Shown here: in pieces, positions 48,988-61,122 of the stretch | Numbering within the stretch: the stretch's first letter is position 1 | How the letters are laid out: the number at the start of each line of letters is the position of its first letter | Assembly: GCF_029873635.1 (NCBI RefSeq) | Contig: NC_080423.1 | Location: 88,953,191-89,017,190, forward strand | Reading direction: 5' to 3' | Length of the DNA stretch: 64,000 bases | From: Malania oleifera | Lineage: Eukaryota; Streptophyta; Magnoliopsida; Santalales; Ximeniaceae | Made by a program: the position numbers and the translations under genes | The notes under the pieces: generated by a model | Told to the model about the DNA's origin: nothing | Database searches by the model: none | What the model saw: only the letters and a program-made list of their open reading frames with translations

Positions 48988-51097
48988 TGTGACGACCCGA
49001 CTCTTCATATGGACCCAGGTGTCACTCACTTATATCAAATACCTATACCTGTTCAAGATACGTAAACAACCCACCCTAAATAGGGACATACGGGTATAAA
49101 TCATACATAACTTTGATGTAAATATTGTGGAAAAACATAAACATCCATTGGGATTTCTATCAGTCTTGTACCAGAGTTTACTAATACATCCACAATTACA
49201 AAAAACCAGACATAGCATAAATCTTGTTATTACAACCCTCCAAAAAGGAATTTCATCTAGGTTCAATACAAGATTCAAATGCTTATGTAAGCTAACCAAA
49301 AATAATCTCCCCAATCCCTTTAGCTACTAGGAACGACGTAGTGATGGGCTTGAAAACAAAGGTTGTATGATAGGGCGAGACACCTCTCAATAAGGAAGAA
49401 AGTGTTACAATAGTGTGTGACTGCATAAATGCAAATTTTCATACAAACTCATACATTTGAAACATTTGTTTATAATACTGTACCATATAACATTTATTTG
49501 CACATCAAATATTTAAATCATGCATATGATTATTAGAACACCTCCAACTTGATATGACAATTTTCCTGTTTACGCCGTGGCATGGGTTGTGCATTGATTG
49601 CCTCTGACAGTGTCATGTTCGTGCAGACAATGCCAAGCATCTTTTATGGTCTGACTGCCCCTTGGTTTATTTTTACTAGCAGCTTACTAACTCCTCGCCG
49701 GTTGACCATCTAATATACCCACACTGATTTTCACATGTATGGTTGCACTGCCAGCATCGGTACCTAACCCTAGCAGTTTATTTCAACCCCCGAACTGGAG
49801 TATCTTTCAACCCCTTTTTTTGAAGTTTTTTTCAACTTATTTCGGTCACAAGCTGTGGTTTCAGAATCATATATACAATTTATAGAAAAATAGTAACCTG
49901 TACAATTTCAGTATTTTTCATAAATTCAAATTATCACATTGGGTTCAAACCGGCGCCTTTCCACTTAGTTTACCTCTTTTTGTTTACTGATTCAGCTCGA
50001 TATATCACCGGCCTCCATTTTTCACATTCTCAATATAACAAATTGGAACTCCGTTCCCATATCTATATCAATAGTATAGAAAATTCATACATTTCCATTT
50101 CAACATATTCATGATAACAAATTGGAACTCCGTTCCCATAATCTATATCAATCGTATAGAAAATTCATACATTTCCATTTCAACATATATCACACAAGTT
50201 TAATACCAAAACCCGCTAAATGATAGAAATCCAGTAAACATCATTTAAATGAATAAGTAAACGATTCGAGCATCTCCTACTATAGTATAAATACAAATAA
50301 ATGATTTTTGTAAAGTTTGGAGATCATACGTCGAAATTCTTATTTTTACCAAAAACCGTAAAATCGACATTTCTATTTGGTAGAATTTAGCAAATAAACA
50401 GTTAAATCATACATAATAACATAAACTAGCTTTTTAGCTGTTTGGTTTTTCCAAAAATGCTATTGTAATCAAATTCCCCTTACCTTACACTCGAAACAAA
50501 ACTTCGCACGAACACGGTCCAAATGGACAACTAGGGACCCTCAAAACCTAAAACCACAGAATATAATCTTACTATATTTTCTACTACTATCCAAATATCC
50601 AATCAAAACTAAGATCAGATCCCTACCTTGATTTTTGGGAAAAACCCAAAAATCTCTGAAACAACGATCTGATCCGCTAAAATTATAGAGTTTTCTCTTC
50701 TGATCCACGTAGTACCCTCCGTTTTTGGAAACAGACGACGAACGACGAAGAATCTTAGAGCGAGAGAGAGATTCGTAGGTTAGAGAGAGAAAGAGAGAGA
50801 GAGAGAGCTTTTGGGAGAAACTTAGCTCTTAAGCAACTCAAATTGGATATTTATAGGGCCTTTGACCAAGTCCAATTCGTAGACGAGGTGGCGTCTTCGT
50901 CGATGAATCTGCCACACAGCTCGTCGACAAGGCCATCCCTTCATGGCTGAGTTCAAGTTCTGGATATTTCTATGATCCGCTCGATATTTTCTCGTCGACG
51001 AGGCTCAAAATTTCATCGACGAGGATTTGAAGGACTTCGTTGATGAACGTGACCCTTCTTCGACGAATGCAGCCTATTTTGGGTTTGGGTCTCTACA
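48988..51097 (-). mobile_element. Chromovirus-type solo LTR nested in the SIRE-like LTR
   Basis: A 2110-bp sequence running TGTGACGACCCG...GGGTCTCTACA with a perfect duplication ATATT at 48983-48987 and 51098-51102. On the minus strand it starts TGTAGAGACCC and carries the palindrome array. A TATA box (TATAAATATCC) and a CTCTCT-rich leader follow, just like the chromovirus LTRs at 52531 and 59147. It is a diverged relative in the opposite direction. A 79-bp two-copy duplication lies at 50037-50190. Confidence 0.9.
50876..51067 (-). promoter_or_regulatory. U3 palindrome array, 8 sites (CTCGTCGACGAG type)
   Basis: Twelve-base sites start at 50876, 50896, 50920, 50940 (weak), 50991, 51012, 51036 and 51056. 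Outward from the TATA box the centre spacings are 20, 24, 20, 51, 21, 24 and 20. In the LTRs at 52531 and 59147 the same count gives 20, 24, 20, 50, 21, 24 and 19. The perfect palindrome CTCGTCGACGAG is at 50991-51002. Confidence 0.68.
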
Positions 51098-52014
51098 ATA
51101 TTTGTGTTGATTATTATACTAACCAGCTTTTTTTTTAGAGTGCTATTATACGCAGCTTGTATCTTGTGGTTCTTGTAGTTCTTTGACGTTCCAAGGTGTT
51201 TGGATCATTGGCTAAGCGTGGGGTATCACTTAGAGAGGTGGGCTCTAGCCTAATTGAAGGAGTGACCGAGTGATGGGATATCACTTGGAAAGGCATGCTC
51301 AAGCCTACTAAAGGAGTGTGTAAATGGTGTTGTTTTGCTCAGAAAAGGAACTGATTTTAGTGAATCCTTTGGTTGTTTGCCAAAGGCGAGGATGTAGTTT
51401 AGGTATAAGACGAACCTCGTAAAAGTTGTGGTCTCACTCTCTCTTTCCCTTACTCTTTACTTTCAGCATATATAAACTGTGTGGATGTTTTAAATATCTA
51501 AATCATATGCACTACATGGATTAGATATTAAATAAACTTAAGATGAATTTGTTTTTGGGATTGCGGAAACCAAAGGGAGTACGTTAGTTGATCAATCTTT
51601 TGTGGAAACTGTTAAGTAGTACGTTGATTGATTCAACACCCCAAGACTCTTTAACTTAAAGTTTATTTAAGGTCTAAAAATTTGGAAAGAGTGATTGGAT
51701 GTTGTATTGGATATCAAATTGAGAGAAAAATTTCATATATACAAGGCTTGATTCAAATTTATATAAATAGGGCTGTTCATGAGTTGAAAATGCTAAGAAT
51801 TTCCATTAAGTTGCAAAGTATATCTTGATTGAATGTTTTATGATTGATTGACTTGGTTAATTTGTTTGATTGAATGTTTGCATGGTTGTGGATTGAATAA
51901 AAAGAATTAAGTTGTTGTGCATTTTCAACAAAAGGTTCAGTTTTCATTAAAGGAATTAAAAGAAAATTTTAAAACCCAATTCACCCCCTCTTGGGACTGC
52001 ACCTTTGTTTTTCA

Positions 52015-52028
52015 ATTGGTATCAGAGC
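52015..52028 (+). other. Primer-binding site (tRNA-iMet)
   Basis: ATTGGTATCAGAGC directly after the LTR end; TGGTATCAGAGC is an exact complement of the initiator-Met tRNA 3' end. Confidence 0.95.
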
Positions 52029-52530
52029 GGGGTTATAGCAAATCTTAATTAGTAGCTATAAAAAGATATTAATGGCTCACATAGGAGTAGCTCCCTTTGG
52101 AGAGGGATAATCCTCAACTAGGCCTCCTATCTTTTGTTGTTTGAACTATACTTTTTGGAAACAACGTATGAGAATTTACTTTCAAACTATGAATTGGAAA
52201 GCTTGGGAGGTTGTCACAGATGGTGACCTAATTCCCCTTAAACTAGTAGATGGAAAACAAGTTCCTAAAAAGAAAAAGGATATGACTGACTTAGATCACA
52301 AAATGCTGCAAGTTAATTCTAGTGCTATGAATGCTTTATATTGTGCCCTTGATATGAATGAATTTAATAGAGTAATGGCTTGCAAATTGGCCAAGGAAAT
52401 ATGGAACAAGCTAGAAGTAACCTACAAAGGCACTATAGATGTTAGGGATAATAGGACTGATATGCTTACAAGCGAATATGAAACTTTTAGGATGAACCCG
52501 GATGAATCCATAACTAATATGTACACTAGG

Positions 52531-52883
52531 TGTAAGAACCCGATTCGTGATAAATGGATTAAATTGATTAAGAGAGGGGTAAAAAGATAATTATGTAGAC
52601 TTCATTGACTTGGCCATCATTCGTCGACAAAGGTTAGTGGCTCCTCATCGATGAAATTCAGAGGCTCGTCGACGAGGGAATGCCGAGAGATTTAGAAAAA
52701 TTGAAAATATCCGGCTCGTCGACGAGGCCACCGTCTCATCGATGAAGGTAATGGCAAACTCGTCGACAAGGATGCCAATTCATCAATGAATCCACCCGAG
52801 TCAAAGGGCTATAAATATCCAAATGGGTTGCTTCCAAGCTAAGTTAGCTTAATATCTTCACTCTCTCTCTCTAGAACTCGAAA

Positions 52884-52970
<87 letters not shown>

Positions 52971-53733
52971 GATTTTTTCTCCGGTTGTCGCCTGATTCAT
53001 AAATCCAACGTTACTGCAAGGATCAGGGAAGGATTCTCTACGTTTCTAGTAGATCGGAATCTTGTTTCGAGTAGTTTCGGGTTTCGGGCCAAAATCGAGG
53101 TAAGGCTCGGTTTTCCTTTCTAATTCGAAATATGTGTAGTAGTGTGAGTTGTAAGCATGTATCGTACTATGATTTGTGAAAATACTGGAACTATATGGAA
53201 CTGTATGGAAATATTTTTGAATTATATTGTATTATATAGTGTTATGTTTTACGTAAAATAACACTGGTATGCCACACACTGATATAACTTGTTTTCTTCC
53301 TTACTGAGAGGTGTCTCACCCTGAATGTACATACAAATGTTTACAAGTCCTTCAAGTAGCCGTAATTAGCATCCTAGCAGTTGGAAGTGAGGGTGTTGTT
53401 AGCTGTTGTTAGTGCCTATTTAGGTACGAGTTTTGTAACCGGGTTGTCGTGATGGTTTTTTTGTAGACACTTGGGGTATGTTTTATAATTATGGGAATGT
53501 ATGTCCGAGTTTTGTATAGACTCTGGTATGGTACTATACATGTATGGAAAGATCGTATTTCGCTGTGTATCTGATGAGTACGGATGTGTTTGCTATGATT
53601 GTAAGGGCATCCGTGTACCCCACAGGGTTGGACCCCCTTTTGGTATTGTATTATGTTTGTTTTATTTGATATAGAGACAGGTTAGGTTACTATATTCACA
53701 CTCGGGACCCATTTGCGAGTTCAGGGCGTGATA
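52531..53733 (+). repeat. 5' LTR of the chromovirus, internally deleted
   Basis: Begins TGTAAGAACCCG and ends CAGGGCGTGATA, the last two bases changed from CA to TA. TATA box TATAAATA near 52810, then long CT microsatellites (52862-52970). At 53171/53172 the sequence jumps over what in the 3' LTR is 59730-60560 (831 bp). Confidence 0.92.
52601..52790 (+). promoter_or_regulatory. U3 palindrome array, 8 sites, 5' LTR copy
   Basis: Twelve-base sites start at 52601, 52620, 52644, 52665, 52715, 52735, 52759 and 52779, ending ~20 bp before the TATA box. The perfect CTCGTCGACGAG is present twice (52665 and 52715). Others are CTCATCGATGAA and TTCATCAATGAA, the changes expected from CpG deamination. 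Confidence 0.7.
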
Positions 53734-53736
53734 GCT

Positions 53737-53748
53737 TGGTATTAGAGC
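53737..53748 (+). other. Primer-binding site (tRNA-iMet, one mismatch)
   Basis: TGGTATTAGAGC lies just after the LTR; the family sequence TGGTATCAGAGC has one C to T change. Confidence 0.88.
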
Positions 53749-54194
53749 TAACCAGGTTGTTAGGTCTTGCAGACTTGGTTAGGTGTATTGATGTGTACAT
53801 ACTAGAGTATAGGATGTAGGAAATGGGTAGTGTAGGTCAAGGATTGTGTTGTTGCTAGACGAGGACTCATTGGTGGTGTTCTGTGTCCTTCCTTGGAATG
53901 ACGATATCAGAAAGATCACGGAAAACCATTGATGGTTTCATATCAATATGACAGGATAGGTTTACACCCATGGGATTGGTAGTTAACATGATTAGGTGTT
54001 TGATTGTGTTAACTGTGTACGATATAGGAATTCTAACTGATTCCTATTGTTTCAGAATTGAGCCTAAGGATAATAGCTTAGAGGGTGGCTCCGAGGAGAC
54101 GACAAGCGATGAGTCTCCTTCTGTGTCTCGTGGTTTGGCGAGACAGGTGATTCGAGAGATCAGGCAGAGTGTTAGGAGACGCGAATGATCTCTT

Positions 54195-57100
54195 ACTGAT
54201 ATGGGATGTGCTATCGAGAGGTTCACACGCATGGACCCTCCGACATTTATAGAAGGACCTGATCCGATTATGATAGAGGACTGGGTCGAGAAGACCAAAA
54301 GGATTTTAGAAGTCCTCCACTGCACTGAGAGGCAGAAGGTATTGTACGCTACCTTCCAACTGACTGGGTAGGCAGGGCATTGGTGGACTGTGGTGAGTAT
54401 GCTTGAGAGGCAGAGAGCTGGTCCATCCGCTATGGCGTGGGGCCGCTTTAAGGAGGTATTTTTTGAGAGATACTTTTCGGTCTCCACTTGGGATACAAAG
54501 GCCAATGAGTTCTCGGGCCTAACGTAGGGAACTTTGACAATGTAGAGGTATGTCGCCAGATTTATCAAGTTATCTCGGTTTGCACCGTATTTGGTCCCGA
54601 ATGAGTATGAGAAGGCTTGGAGGTTCGATAGGGGTCTAAGGAAAGACATTCGCTGTCTTGTGGGGATGCTGTAGATCCGTGAGTTCTTTGTCTTGGTGAA
54701 TAAAGTCACCATAGTTGAGATCGACCTTCGGGGAGATGAGGTGGTGCAGGATCAGGGGAAGAGGCCGGTATCTTCTAGTCCTCAGCAGGGACAGTGGAAG
54801 AAGAAGAAAAACAACACTTCATGTTATCGGCAGAATACCGAGCGTGAAGTGCCGTAAATGGCACAATGGGGAGTGTGAGCCATTCTGGGGTAACTACTAC
54901 AACTATGGCTAGCCAAGCCACATGTCATGGAGCTATCAGGCACCGAGGAGAGATACGCCTATACAGAGCTAGAACCGTGGAGGTAATCAGATGCCTCAGG
55001 GAAACTACTAGGTAACCACAACTCTGGAAAGGGTATATTCACTGACTCCAGCAGATGCAAAACACGCTGGGAACGTGGTGACAGGTACCATGTCTTTGCG
55101 TTCAAATTCAGCTATAATTTTATTTGATTCAGGGGCAACCCATTCGTTCATATCTGCTAGTTTTGTGAAGTTGTGTGGGGCTGAAACCTGCGTGGTGAAT
55201 GAGATGTTGTCTGTGACTATGTCGACTGGGAGTGTAATGATCTGTAGTAAGATGTTAGGGAATTGCCCAGTGGAAATCTAGGGGAAACTGCTACCAGCGA
55301 ATCTTGTAGTATACGACATGTATGGTTTTGACATCATACAAGGGATGGATTGGCTATTCTCTAGTTTTGCGGTGATTGATTGTCGTAGGAAGGTAGTAGT
55401 GTTCATAACTCCTAGGGGGTAGGAGTACGAGTTCGTAGGATCATGTATGCATTCGACGCCACAGATTCTATCGACATTACAAGCGAGGAGGCTACTCTTG
55501 GACGGATGTCAGGGGTACCTAGCTTGTGTGAAGGAACTGTCGTGGGATGAGTTAAGACTCGAGGATGTTCGGGTAGTTAATGAGTTTTCGGATGTGTTCC
55601 TAATAATTTACCTGGTTTACCTCTGGATCGTGAGGTGGAGTTTGTGATAGAGTTGCTGCCTGGCAAGGCACCGATCTCTAAAGCTCTGTACCGGATGGCT
55701 CCAACAGAACTTCGAGAGTTGAAGGAGCAGTTGTAGGAATTACTGGACTAGGGTTTTATTCGACTGAGTGTTTTGTCCTAGGGAGCTCCAATTTTTTTTG
55801 TGAAAAAGAAGGACGGGTCGATGCATATGTGCATTGATTATTGTGAGATCAACAAAGTGACGGTGAAGAACCATTACCCTTTGCCTTTTATTGATGACCT
55901 CTTTGACCAGTTGTAGGAAACGCAAGTTTTTTCGAAGATCGACCTACGGTCAGGGTATCATCAGGTGAGGGTTAGATATGAGGATATAGAGAAAACCACT
56001 TTCCAAACCAGATACGACCACTATGAGTTTTTGGTTATGCCGTTTGGTTTGACCAATGCGCCGGTAGTGTTCATGGATCTAATGAACAGGGTTTTCCATG
56101 AGTACGTAGATTAGATCGTAGTGGTGTTCATCGATGGCATTATGGTATACTCGAGGAGTCCAGAAGAGAATGAGAGTCATCTAAGGTTGGTACTACAAAT
56201 TCTGATGGAAAGGAAGTTGTATGCCAAGCTGAAGAAGTGTGAATTTTGGTTGAATCAGGTCGCTTTCTTAGGTCATGTAGTGTCTAAGGGTGGTATCTCC
56301 GTTGATCCTAGCAAAATTAATGTTGTGGTTGACTGGGCGAGACCGAAGAGTGTGCAGGAGGTTCAAAGTTTTCTAGGACTGGTGGATTATTATCGTCGGT
56401 TCGTTGAGGGTTTCTCTAAATTGTCTGTACCTCTGAAACGATTGACCAGGAAGGGGGGTGAAGTTTGACTGGACTAGTGATTGCGAGGAGTGCTTTCTCG
56501 AGTTGAGCACCGGCTGGTTATGGCTCCAGTATTGACCATTCCTTCGGGGGATGGGGAATTTGTGATCTATAGCGACGTGTCTGTAAAGGGTTTGGGATGT
56601 GTGCTTATGCAACAGGGTAAGGTGGTAGCTTATGCTTCTCTGAAACTTAAGGAGTATGAGAAGAATTACCCTACGCATGACCTAGAGTTAGCTCTTGTTG
56701 TTTATGTCCTAAAGATCTGACGACACTGCATGTATGGTGTTCAATGTGAGATTTTCACTGACCACAAAAGCCTCAAGTATTTCTTCATATAGAAGGAGTT
56801 GAATATGAGGCAGAGGCAGTGGCTAGAGTTGATCAAGGATTACGATTGCACGATCAGTTATCACCCGGAGAAGGCTAATGTGGTAGCTGACATGTTGAGT
56901 TGGAAGTCAAAGCATGCGGCTGTATCTGCAGTTGTAGCTCAGCATCATATCAGACGAGATCTAGAAAGCCTTGGCGTGGAGTTGGTGTCTGGTGATCATC
57001 AGGCTTTTATTGCTAGCTTGGTGATCCAGCCGACCTTGTTTGAGCGTATTAAAGCTGCACAGGCTAATGATGTGGAGTTAGTTGAGATTGTGGAGAAAGT

Positions 57101-58458
57101 ACAGCAGTGATTGGCTATGGATTTTAGCATCTCTGACGGAGGTGTATTGAGGTTTGGGACCAAGCTGTGTGTTCCAAACGATGACGAGATCAAAAGGACG
57201 ATTCTGGAGGAAGCGCATCATTCTTTGTATATGGTACATCAGGGTAGTACAAAAATGTATCGGTATTCGCACGACTCTTTTTGGTGGAGAGGTATGAAAA
57301 AGGATATTGGCCAGTTCGTGGAGCAATGTCTGATATGTCAGCAGGTGAAAGCTAAACATCAGAGGCTAGAAGGGCTGTTGCAGCCTTTGCCTATTCTAGT
57401 GTGGAAATGGGAGCAAATTTCCAAAGAATTTATAACTAGATTTCCGCCAACGCTTCATGGGCAGAATGCTATTTGGGTAATTGTGGATAGGTTGACGAAA
57501 TTTGCTCACTTTGTACCGATGAAGGTTAGCTACCCTTTGAGTAGGCTTGCAGACTTGTATGTGTATGAGATAGTGAGAATGCACGGGGTACTGGAGTCTA
57601 TTGTTTCAGATCAAGACCTGAGGTTTACTTCTCGATTTTGGAAGAGCTTGCAGGAAGCACTAGGGACAAGCTTACTTTCAGTATGATGTTCCATCCCCAT
57701 AATGATGGACAATCAGAGAGGACGATACAAATCTTGGAGGATATGTTACGAGCTTGTGTATTAGACTTCGGTGGTAGTTGGATTCAATTTCTGCCATTGG
57801 TAGAGTTTACCTATGATAATAGCTTCCAGGCTAGTATCGGGATGACACTGTTCAAGGCTCTATATAGTCGGAGGTGTCGATCTCCTTTGTATTGGAATGA
57901 GGTTAGTGAACGTCAGGTTTTAGGACCTGAACTAGTGCAGCAGGCATCTGAGAAGGTGGGTTTGATCTGGGAGAGGATTAGATCGGCTCAGAGTTGGCAA
58001 ATGAGTTACACGAATGTTCGCTGCCATGATATGGAGTTTGAGGTGGGGGGTAAGGTATTCCTTAGAATCACTCCGATAAAAGGAGTGATGAGATTCAAGA
58101 AGAAGGGCAAGCTGAGCCCGAGGTATATCAGACCGTTTGATATTCTTAAACAAGTGGGTCTATTAGCCTACCGGATTGCACTTCCCCCTGCGCTCTTGAG
58201 GACCCATGATGTATTTCAAGTATCCATGTTGAGGAGGTACGTGCGGATCCGTCACATGTTATTAGTTACGTGTCTTTAGTAGTTGGGGATACTTTGGCAT
58301 ATGAGGAAGTACCTATTCAAATTCTGTACTGGAAGGTTCAGAAGTTGCGTACCAAGGAAATATCGTTAGTAATGGTATTGTGGCGAAATCACTTGGTTGA
58401 GGAAGCTTCTTGGGAATTGGAGGCAGAAATACGCTGGAAGTATTCACAGTTATTCTGA
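54195..58458 (+). pseudogene. Decayed chromovirus gag-pol with chromodomain
   Basis: Gag: FIEGPDPIMIEDWVEKTKRIL, CTERQKVLYATFQLTG, WGRFKEVFFERYF. Protease: LFDSGATHSFIS near 55120. RT from ~55780: [29 protein letters not shown]; the catalytic FIDD reads FIDG (~56130-56141). RNase [17 protein letters not shown]. Integrase: zinc-binding HH...CLICQQVK, core WEQISKEF (the usual DF is EF), IVSDQDLRFTSRFWKSLQ, SERTIQILEDMLRACVLDFGG. The chromodomain ends it (KEISLVMVLWRNHLVEEASWELEAEIRWKY). More than ten stops and frameshifts occur; the RT active site and first integrase Asp are also changed. Confidence 0.92.
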
Positions 58459-59146
58459 ATAGTAGTTGGATAGCAGGGTTGGTATGGGTAAGTATGTATG
58501 TATGTAATACTCTATAATCGTTTTCGTATTGTGTGGTTAGTCTCTAGGAGAGCTCTGTTGTATTATGAGCTCTCGAGGTTATGTATGTATGTAACCACAG
58601 TATTCCTCCGCCACAAGTGAGGGAATGTGTGTAGGTATGTATGTATTGTGACGGGGCTGCGTATAAATGGCCACCGGTCCTTCTTAGAGTATGTATGTAT
58701 CGTAACAGGGCTGCGTATAAATGGCTGCTGGTTCTTCTTAGTGTATGTATATATTGTGATGGGGCTGCATATAAATGGCTGCCGGTTCTTCTTAGTGTAT
58801 GTATGTATTTTGACGAGGCTGCGTATAAATGGCCACCAGTTCTTCTTAGTGTATGTATGTATTGTGATGAGGCTGCGTATAAATGGCCGCTGGTTCTTCT
58901 TAGAGTATGTATCGCAACAGTGTAGCGTATAAATGGCTGCCGGCTCTTCTTAGAGTGTGTATGTATCATAACGGGGTTGCGTATAAATGGCTGCCGGTTC
59001 TTCTTAGTGTATGTATGTATCATAACGGGACTGCGTATAAATGGCCGCCAGTTCATCTTAGCGTGTGTATGTATTTGGTAGCATGAATGTGTTTGTAATG
59101 AGAGATTGCAAATTTCGAGGACAAAATTTTTGTAAGGAGGAGAGGT
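58459..59146 (+). other. 3' untranslated region with 54-bp tandem array and PPT
   Basis: The core is an eight-copy array at about 58640-59075. The landmark GGCTGCGTATAAATGG recurs at 58655, 58709, 58763, 58817, 58871, ~58919, 58975 and 59029. The period is 54 bp except for one ~50-bp unit. Since 54 is a multiple of three, several frames stay open, including a 230-codon minus frame (58544-59236) with an 18-residue repeat (YIHTLRRTGGHLYAAPSQ). The PPT AAGGAGGAGAGGT ends at 59146. Confidence 0.9.
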
Positions 59147-59494
59147 TGAAAGAACCCGATTCATGATAAATGGATTAAATTGATTAAGAAAATGATAAAA
59201 AGGTAATTGTGCAGACTTCGTCGACGAGGCCATCATTCGTCAACGAAGGCTAGTGGCTCCTTATCGACAAAATTCAAAGGCTCGTCGACGAGGGAATGCC
59301 GAGAGATTCGAAAAAATTAGAAATATCCGGCTCGTTGACGAGGCCACCATCTCATCGACGAAGGTATTGGCGGACTCGTCAACGAGGACGCCAATTCGTC
59401 AACGAATCCACCCAAGTCAAAAGGTTATAAATATCCAAATGGGTTGCTCCCAAGCTAAGTTAGCTTAATATCTTCACTCTCTCTCTCTAGAACT

Positions 59495-59527
<33 letters not shown>

Positions 59528-61122
59528 TGATTTCTTCGCCGGTTGTCACCTAATTCGTAAATCCAATGTTACTGCAAGGATCAGGGAAGGATTCTCTATG
59601 TTTCTAGCGGATCGAAATCTCGTTTTGAGTGGTTTTGGGTTTCGAACCAAAATCGAGGTAAGGCTCGATTTTCCTTTCTGATTCAAAATATGTGTAGTAG
59701 TATGAATTGTAAGCATGTATTGTACTGTGGTTTTTAGGTTTTGGAGTCTGGGTTCGTAGTTTTGGGGATCGTAGAGTTCATAGTTGGAATTCGGGTTAAG
59801 GTAAGGGGATTCAGTTTTATTAATTACTTTTGAAATCGGGATCGGTAAGCTTGTAGGCTACGATCGTATGTATGTTTTGGTAACTTATTTGGGGAAATCT
59901 AACGGGTAAAATACGGGATTTTTGGGTTACAGTTTTCGAAAAAATTTAGGGATTTCGGGTATCATCACTGTTTTTTTGGAAAACTGTTTGTTTTATTTAA
60001 ACTGTATTATTGAGATGACTGTTATCCATATTTGTATAAAATTGTATACTTGAATTGGAAAATGATATGATTTTCCATAAACCAAATAAGTGTGGTATGT
60101 ATGGTTCTATGTAATTGTTCTAGGTATTTTGTAAAATAGCTATGTTGCGGCTAATTACCGTACGCTGATGAGTATAGAAACTTGAGTTTCAAAATGATTC
60201 TAGGTTTTATGAAATCGCCTAGGGGCGACTAATTACCGTATGCCGAAATAGCTATGTGGCGGCTAATTACCGTACGTTGCGCCATGTACCGGTATCAAAA
60301 CTGTGGGCGAGAGTGTCCGACTCTATATCGAGGGTGTGAAATATCACTTGTTTCCTGATTGGTCACCGAGAGGTGTGAGCTACACTATATTGGCAATGTA
60401 ATTGATGTGAAGCTTTGGGTTTCATGGAGTAGTTGTGTATTAGTGTGAGCTACATCGTATTGGCAACGTAATCGCTGTGAAACTTCGGGTTTCATAGAGT
60501 AGTTGCGTATTAGTGTGACGACACTAACCATATGTTTGGGTATCGTATATACTGGAATGGATTTGTGAAAATACTGGAAATATAGGGAACTGTATGGAAA
60601 TGTTTTTGAATTGTATCGTATTGTATGGTGTTATGTTTTACGTAAAATAACACTGGTATGCCACACACTGATATAACCTATTTTCTTCCTTACCAAGAGG
60701 TGCCTCACCCTGAATGTATATACAAATGTTTTTAGGTCCTTCAGGTAGCCGTAATTAGCATCCTAGCAGTTGGAAGCGAGGGTGTCGTTAGCTGCTGTTA
60801 GTGCCTATTTAACTACGAATTTTGTAACAGAGTTGTCGTGATGGTTTTTTTGTAGACACCCGAGGTATGTTTTATAATTAGGGGAATGTATGTCCTAGTT
60901 TTGTATAAACTCTTGTATGGTACTGTACATGTATGGAAAGACAATATTTTGCTGTGTATCTAATGAGTATGGATGTATATGTTATGATTGTAAGGGCATC
61001 CGTGTACCCCACGGGGTCGGACCCTCTCTTGATATTGTATCATGTATGTTTTATTTGATACAAAGACAGGTTAGGTTACTATATTCACACTCGGGACCCA
61101 TTTGAGAGTTTAGGGCATGACA
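59147..61122 (+). repeat. 3' LTR of the chromovirus, full length
   Basis: Begins TGAAAGAACCCG and ends TTAGGGCATGACA, 1976 bp. TATA box at 59426-59433, CT run at 59476-59527. The part absent from the 5' LTR (59730-60560) holds repeats of CGGCTAATTACCGTACG (60147-60280) and a two-copy ~68-bp duplication (60374-60520). Confidence 0.93.
59217..59406 (+). promoter_or_regulatory. U3 palindrome array, 8 sites, 3' LTR copy
   Basis: Twelve-base sites start at 59217, 59236, 59260, 59281, 59331, 59351, 59375 and 59395. Centre spacings are 19, 24, 21, 50, 20, 24 and 20 bp. The last site ends 20 bp before the TATA box at 59426. The best copy is CTCGTCGACGAG at 59281-59292. Confidence 0.7.

Larger units (their letters stand above)
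45994..52014 (+). repeat. 5' LTR of the SIRE-like element (interrupted twice)
   Basis: Starts TGTTGGCC and ends CCTTTGTTTTTCA, with CCCAATTCACCCCCTCTTGGG just before the end. Taking out two nested solo LTRs and their duplicated targets leaves 2012 bp. TATA box CTATAAATGG at ~48749. Confidence 0.9.
52531..61122 (+). mobile_element. Chromovirus (Tekay-like Ty3/gypsy), complete but decayed, 8592 bp
   Basis: LTRs at 52531-53733 and 59147-61122 bound it. The perfect target duplication CTAGG at 52526-52530 and 61123-61127 lies exactly in the copia gag. PBS, gag, protease, RT, RNase H, integrase, chromodomain, a tandem-repeat 3' untranslated region and a PPT follow in the expected order. Many in-frame stops come from CAG/TGG to TAG/TGA type changes. 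The 5' LTR is 773 bp shorter than the 3' LTR. Confidence 0.95.

Noticed and set aside
54044..54712. 222-codon minus-strand ORF
   Set aside because: It lies antisense to the recognisable chromovirus gag and has no motif of its own.
54195..58458. Endogenous pararetrovirus as source of the RT
   Set aside because: The order RT, RNase H, integrase, chromodomain, with LTRs, PBS and TSD, identifies a Ty3/gypsy chromovirus; no movement or coat protein is present.
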